A stretch of DNA of 64,000 nucleotides from Planctomycetota bacterium. GTDB lineage: Bacteria > Planctomycetota > UBA1135 > GCA-002748355. The position numbers and the translations under genes are program-made. The stretch is from the NCBI GenBank assembly GCA_020638795.1, contig JACKHW010000004.1:124001-188000 (forward strand), read 5' to 3'. Under the pieces are notes generated by a model, which saw nothing but the letters and a program-made list of their open reading frames with translations, was not told where the DNA came from and made no database searches. Shown piece by piece: positions 61,727 to 64,000 of this stretch. Each line of letters begins with the position of its first letter. The first letter of the stretch is position 1.

Positions 61727-63265
61727 TCAGCGAATGCCGCCGACCTCGACACCGAGCGAGTTCGATGTCGTGATCCCGAGGCTGTTCGCGGCTTTGTCGA
61801 GGCCGATCCACTGGAAGTAGAAACGCGCCCCGATCCACGTCTTGTCATTCGGCAAGTTGATGTTGCGAGACCAGAGACCTGTGGTCGACACGACACCTTC
61901 GGTCGCGTCGATACTCGACGTGATCGAGCAACCCGTCGCACCCGCATTCGTCAATGAGATCGGCAACGGTACCGAGAGCCAGCTCGTCTTCGACAGACCG
62001 AAGCTCAGGATCGCCGCCGCATTCAAGGCGAGCCCCTTGCCACTCAGCACGAAGTTGCTCCCGATGTCCGGGGTCCCGAGTGCGTCCAGCTGGGGAACTC
62101 CGTTGCTGCCGTTGCACCCCACGCCGACACTTTCGAACGCGCCCGCGACGCGGCTCTGCAGCACCGCCTGAATCGCCGCCTGCAAGTCGGTGCGATTGAT
62201 CGCCGTTCCACTGTTGCAACCGCTGCCGGACGTCGAGCACCCGCCGTGCGTGTGGATGCCGATCGCCTTGCCCGTCCGGTCGTCGATGACGGGCGAACCG
62301 CTGTTGCCACCCTCCGTGTCGACGACGTAGCAAAGGCGAGTCTGCGAAGAGCTGTAGGTCGCGAGCGGACCCGTATGCGTCTGTTGGGTCTGACTACGAT
62401 TCCGTTGATCGCGGTCGACGCCGTACCCGGTGATCCGGATCGTCGTACTCGACACAGGTGTGCCTAGTTCGTACCACGAGCCCTGCTTCTCCCCTGGATA
62501 GAGGCCGGTATTGCTGTTGCGCACCGTGGCGAAGGCCGTCCAATCTTGGCCGACACCGTTGTTCAGGCGACGCACGCTGCTCACGTCGTACGGATACTGA
62601 TCCGACGGAGCGGGCAGTACGATCGATCCCGTGCTCGACGACGGCGGACAGTTGAAGTGCATCTGCTGCGCCGTGTTCGACGTGCAGTGCCCTGCCGTCA
62701 AACCGGCGAACTTGCTGATCAGCCACGTCGTGCACCCTGTCGGGAACTGCCGCGCCTGACGCGGATCCGTCGACGGGACACGATCGTCGGTAGGACCGCA
62801 CTGTGACTGGATGCCGACGCTGAATGGACGACCCGCTTCGACGGCAACGAGGGACAACCGGTTGTGCATCGTTCCGGGACCGGCCCAGAGTTCGATGTCG
62901 ACCGAATCGCCATTGAAACCCGCGGACATGCCGCCGTAGTCCCGGAGGCTCCATGCTTCGAAGAACTGGACGTTCTGGTCCTGGAGCGAAGTCAACGTCA
63001 CGAAGGTGTCGCGCTCGAGCGTACTGTCGCGATCGAAGACGAGGCGTAGCCAATTCGCACCATCGACGCGCACGCGCTGGCGCCACACGACTCGATGCAC
63101 GACATCGTGGTTCGCGAGCGCGCCCGAATCACGGGCGACCGCGACCGTGTCGTAGGGGTTCGGCGCGACCTGCGCCGTTGCATCGACTGCGGTCGAAAGA
63201 ACGGGAAAGGACGAGAGAAGGAGGCTCACGACGAAGGGTCGTGAACGCGGGAATGCATGCAGCAC
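61727..63265 (-). CDS. Secreted trypsin-like serine protease with lineage-type C-terminal module
   Basis: The 512-residue product has a signal peptide (FVVSLLLSSFPVLSTAV, cleavage near residue 32). Residues ~170-370 are a trypsin-fold protease with the triad in LTAGHC (His), QDWTAF (probable Asp) and EGGNSGSPV (Ser). The last ~130 residues (GCNGSNGVPQLD, FVLSGKGLALNAAAIL, RFYFQWIGLD) form a beta-rich module with counterparts in the secreted proteins at 14045-15115 and 6996-9062. It probably acts outside the cytoplasm. The stop lies 146 bases before pssA. Confidence 0.82.
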   Translation of the reverse strand: MLHAFPRSRPFVVSLLLSSFPVLSTAVDATAQVAPNPYDTVAVARDSGALANHDVVHRVVWRQRVRVDGANWLRLVFDRDSTLERDTFVTLTSLQDQNVQFFEAWSLRDYGGMSAGFNGDSVDIELWAGPGTMHNRLSLVAVEAGRPFSVGIQSQCGPTDDRVPSTDPRQARQFPTGCTTWLISKFAGLTAGHCTSNTAQQMHFNCPPSSSTGSIVLPAPSDQYPYDVSSVRRLNNGVGQDWTAFATVRNSNTGLYPGEKQGSWYELGTPVSSTTIRITGYGVDRDQRNRSQTQQTHTGPLATYSSSQTRLCYVVDTEGGNSGSPVIDDRTGKAIGIHTHGGCSTSGSGCNSGTAINRTDLQAAIQAVLQSRVAGAFESVGVGCNGSNGVPQLDALGTPDIGSNFVLSGKGLALNAAAILSFGLSKTSWLSVPLPISLTNAGATGCSITSSIDATEGVVSTTGLWSRNINLPNDKTWIGARFYFQWIGLDKAANSLGITTSNSLGVEVGGIR

Positions 63266-63346
63266 GGTGGTGGCCTCTCGGACGAAAGGGAACTTGTCCG
63301 TGAGACGATAGCGCGATCGCCGCTTCCTCGCCCCCGTCGAGCGTGC

Positions 63347-64000
63347 CTACTTCGATGGACTCGCTTCGTCGTCCGCGGGCGAGAACTCGAGTTTTCCGCG
63401 CAACACGACCGACAGGTATGCGCGCAAGCCACCGTGCGGCCGGCGCTTCGGCCAAGCCATGCGCAGACCATCGAGGTCGAGGACGGGCTCGTGTCCCGCG
63501 AGCGTGGGTTCGAGCTGCGTCGCGACATCGAGACCACCGATCTCGCGATCCACGACGCGTTCGAGCAGTAGGGCGAGCGCGAATCCTTCGAAGACACGCG
63601 ACTCCTGGAGGTCCGTCACGCTGGCTTTCTGCGCCTCGATCGCAGTTCGATAGTCGTTCGCGATCGGCAGGGCGTCGAGCCATGGCCATGGAAAGCTCGA
63701 TGCCACGTACGAGCCGTCCGCTGCATCCCCGAGTGCCTGGACGAGTGCTTGCGCACCGACGTCTGCCGTCATGGCATACCGCACGATGGCGTCCCCGCGT
63801 AGCGCATCGAAGCGTCTCGCGAATCGAAGCGCATGCGTGGCATCACAAAGGAGAAGTACGGCATCCGGCCGTAACTTCTGCATGCCACGGGCTTCGAGCT
63901 TGCCATCACCCGATGCGTCCATGGATATCCACGCGACGGGATGGACGCCTTGACGCTCGAAGACCTTGGACGCGGTCTCACGCAGACTCGATTCTCCATG
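63347..64000 (-). CDS. C-terminal part of a type-1 periplasmic ligand-binding protein (5' end outside window)
   Basis: The frame is open from base 64000, so the start lies beyond the window; ~217 residues are visible. It shows the second lobe of a Leu/Ile/Val-binding (receptor-ligand) domain: VFERQGVHPVAWISM, LRPDAVLLLCDATHALRFARRF, ADGSYVASSFPWPW, then FEGFALALLLERVV. Such proteins bind amino acids or other ligands for ABC transporters or as sensors. The last ~60 residues are Arg/Pro-rich and short for the family. The binding target is unknown. Confidence 0.7.
   Translation of the reverse strand, partial: HGESSLRETASKVFERQGVHPVAWISMDASGDGKLEARGMQKLRPDAVLLLCDATHALRFARRFDALRGDAIVRYAMTADVGAQALVQALGDAADGSYVASSFPWPWLDALPIANDYRTAIEAQKASVTDLQESRVFEGFALALLLERVVDREIGGLDVATQLEPTLAGHEPVLDLDGLRMAWPKRRPHGGLRAYLSVVLRGKLEFSPADDEASPSK

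Overview
The window is a high-GC, gene-dense bacterial chromosome segment: 52 protein genes (the first and last cut by the window edges) and one initiator tRNA. It most likely comes from a member of the Planctomycetota. The strongest clue is a DUF1501 gene translationally coupled to a PSCyt1-DUF1549-DUF1553 gene. Supporting clues are an AroD-AroE fusion, a SpoVG with a zinc ribbon inserted in it, a Lys/Ala-rich histone-H1-like protein, and secreted proteins ending in a similar beta-rich module. The genus cannot be fixed from sequence reading alone. There is no CRISPR array, insertion sequence, prophage or recognisable defence island; most of the window reads as core chromosome.

Layout. 2-4623: polysaccharide ABC-exporter ATPase followed by overlapping cysC-cysD-cysNC, which together make PAPS, so sulfated surface polymers are likely. 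4646-6971: a DHH phosphoesterase and a divergent PilT-like ATPase. 6996-13812: a secreted propeller-like protein and a 1561-residue Ser/Thr-kinase/TPR/GAF/sigma-54-activator fusion. 14045-22438: a YfhO-like membrane protein, the DUF1549/1553 and DUF1501 pair, and a small secreted protein. 22541-25035: glycosyltransferase plus two methyltransferases. 24977-28020: hybrid histidine kinase with DsrE, DsrE2-like and TusA sulfur-relay proteins. 28128-33247: aspartase, an SPFH/ribbon-helix-helix pair, and a thioredoxin-like/toroid secreted protein.

33265-37298: fdhD, then polysaccharide deacetylase, CelD-type acetyltransferase and formyltransferase (a sugar N-acyl editing set). 37318-46288: housekeeping genes yidC, phosphoesterase, parvulin, miaA, rsmG, aroA, purC, purE and the H1-like protein. 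46301-50889: envelope lipoprotein operon (LpoB, a COG3014-like protein, YcfL, a glycine-rich lipoprotein) and a polytopic membrane protein. 50958-51034: tRNA-fMet with a candidate promoter and a good terminator. 51101-61580: a large secreted repeat protein, then aroK, aroDE and a DUF2520 protein, then spoVG, ispE, panC, folK and pssA. 61727-64000: a secreted trypsin-like protease and the end of a type-1 periplasmic ligand-binding protein.

Many genes are coupled by ATGA or TGATG overlaps, and several short intergenic gaps hold clean palindromes, hairpins or tandem repeats, listed separately. Most product names are motif-based readings of translated sequence. No database search was run.
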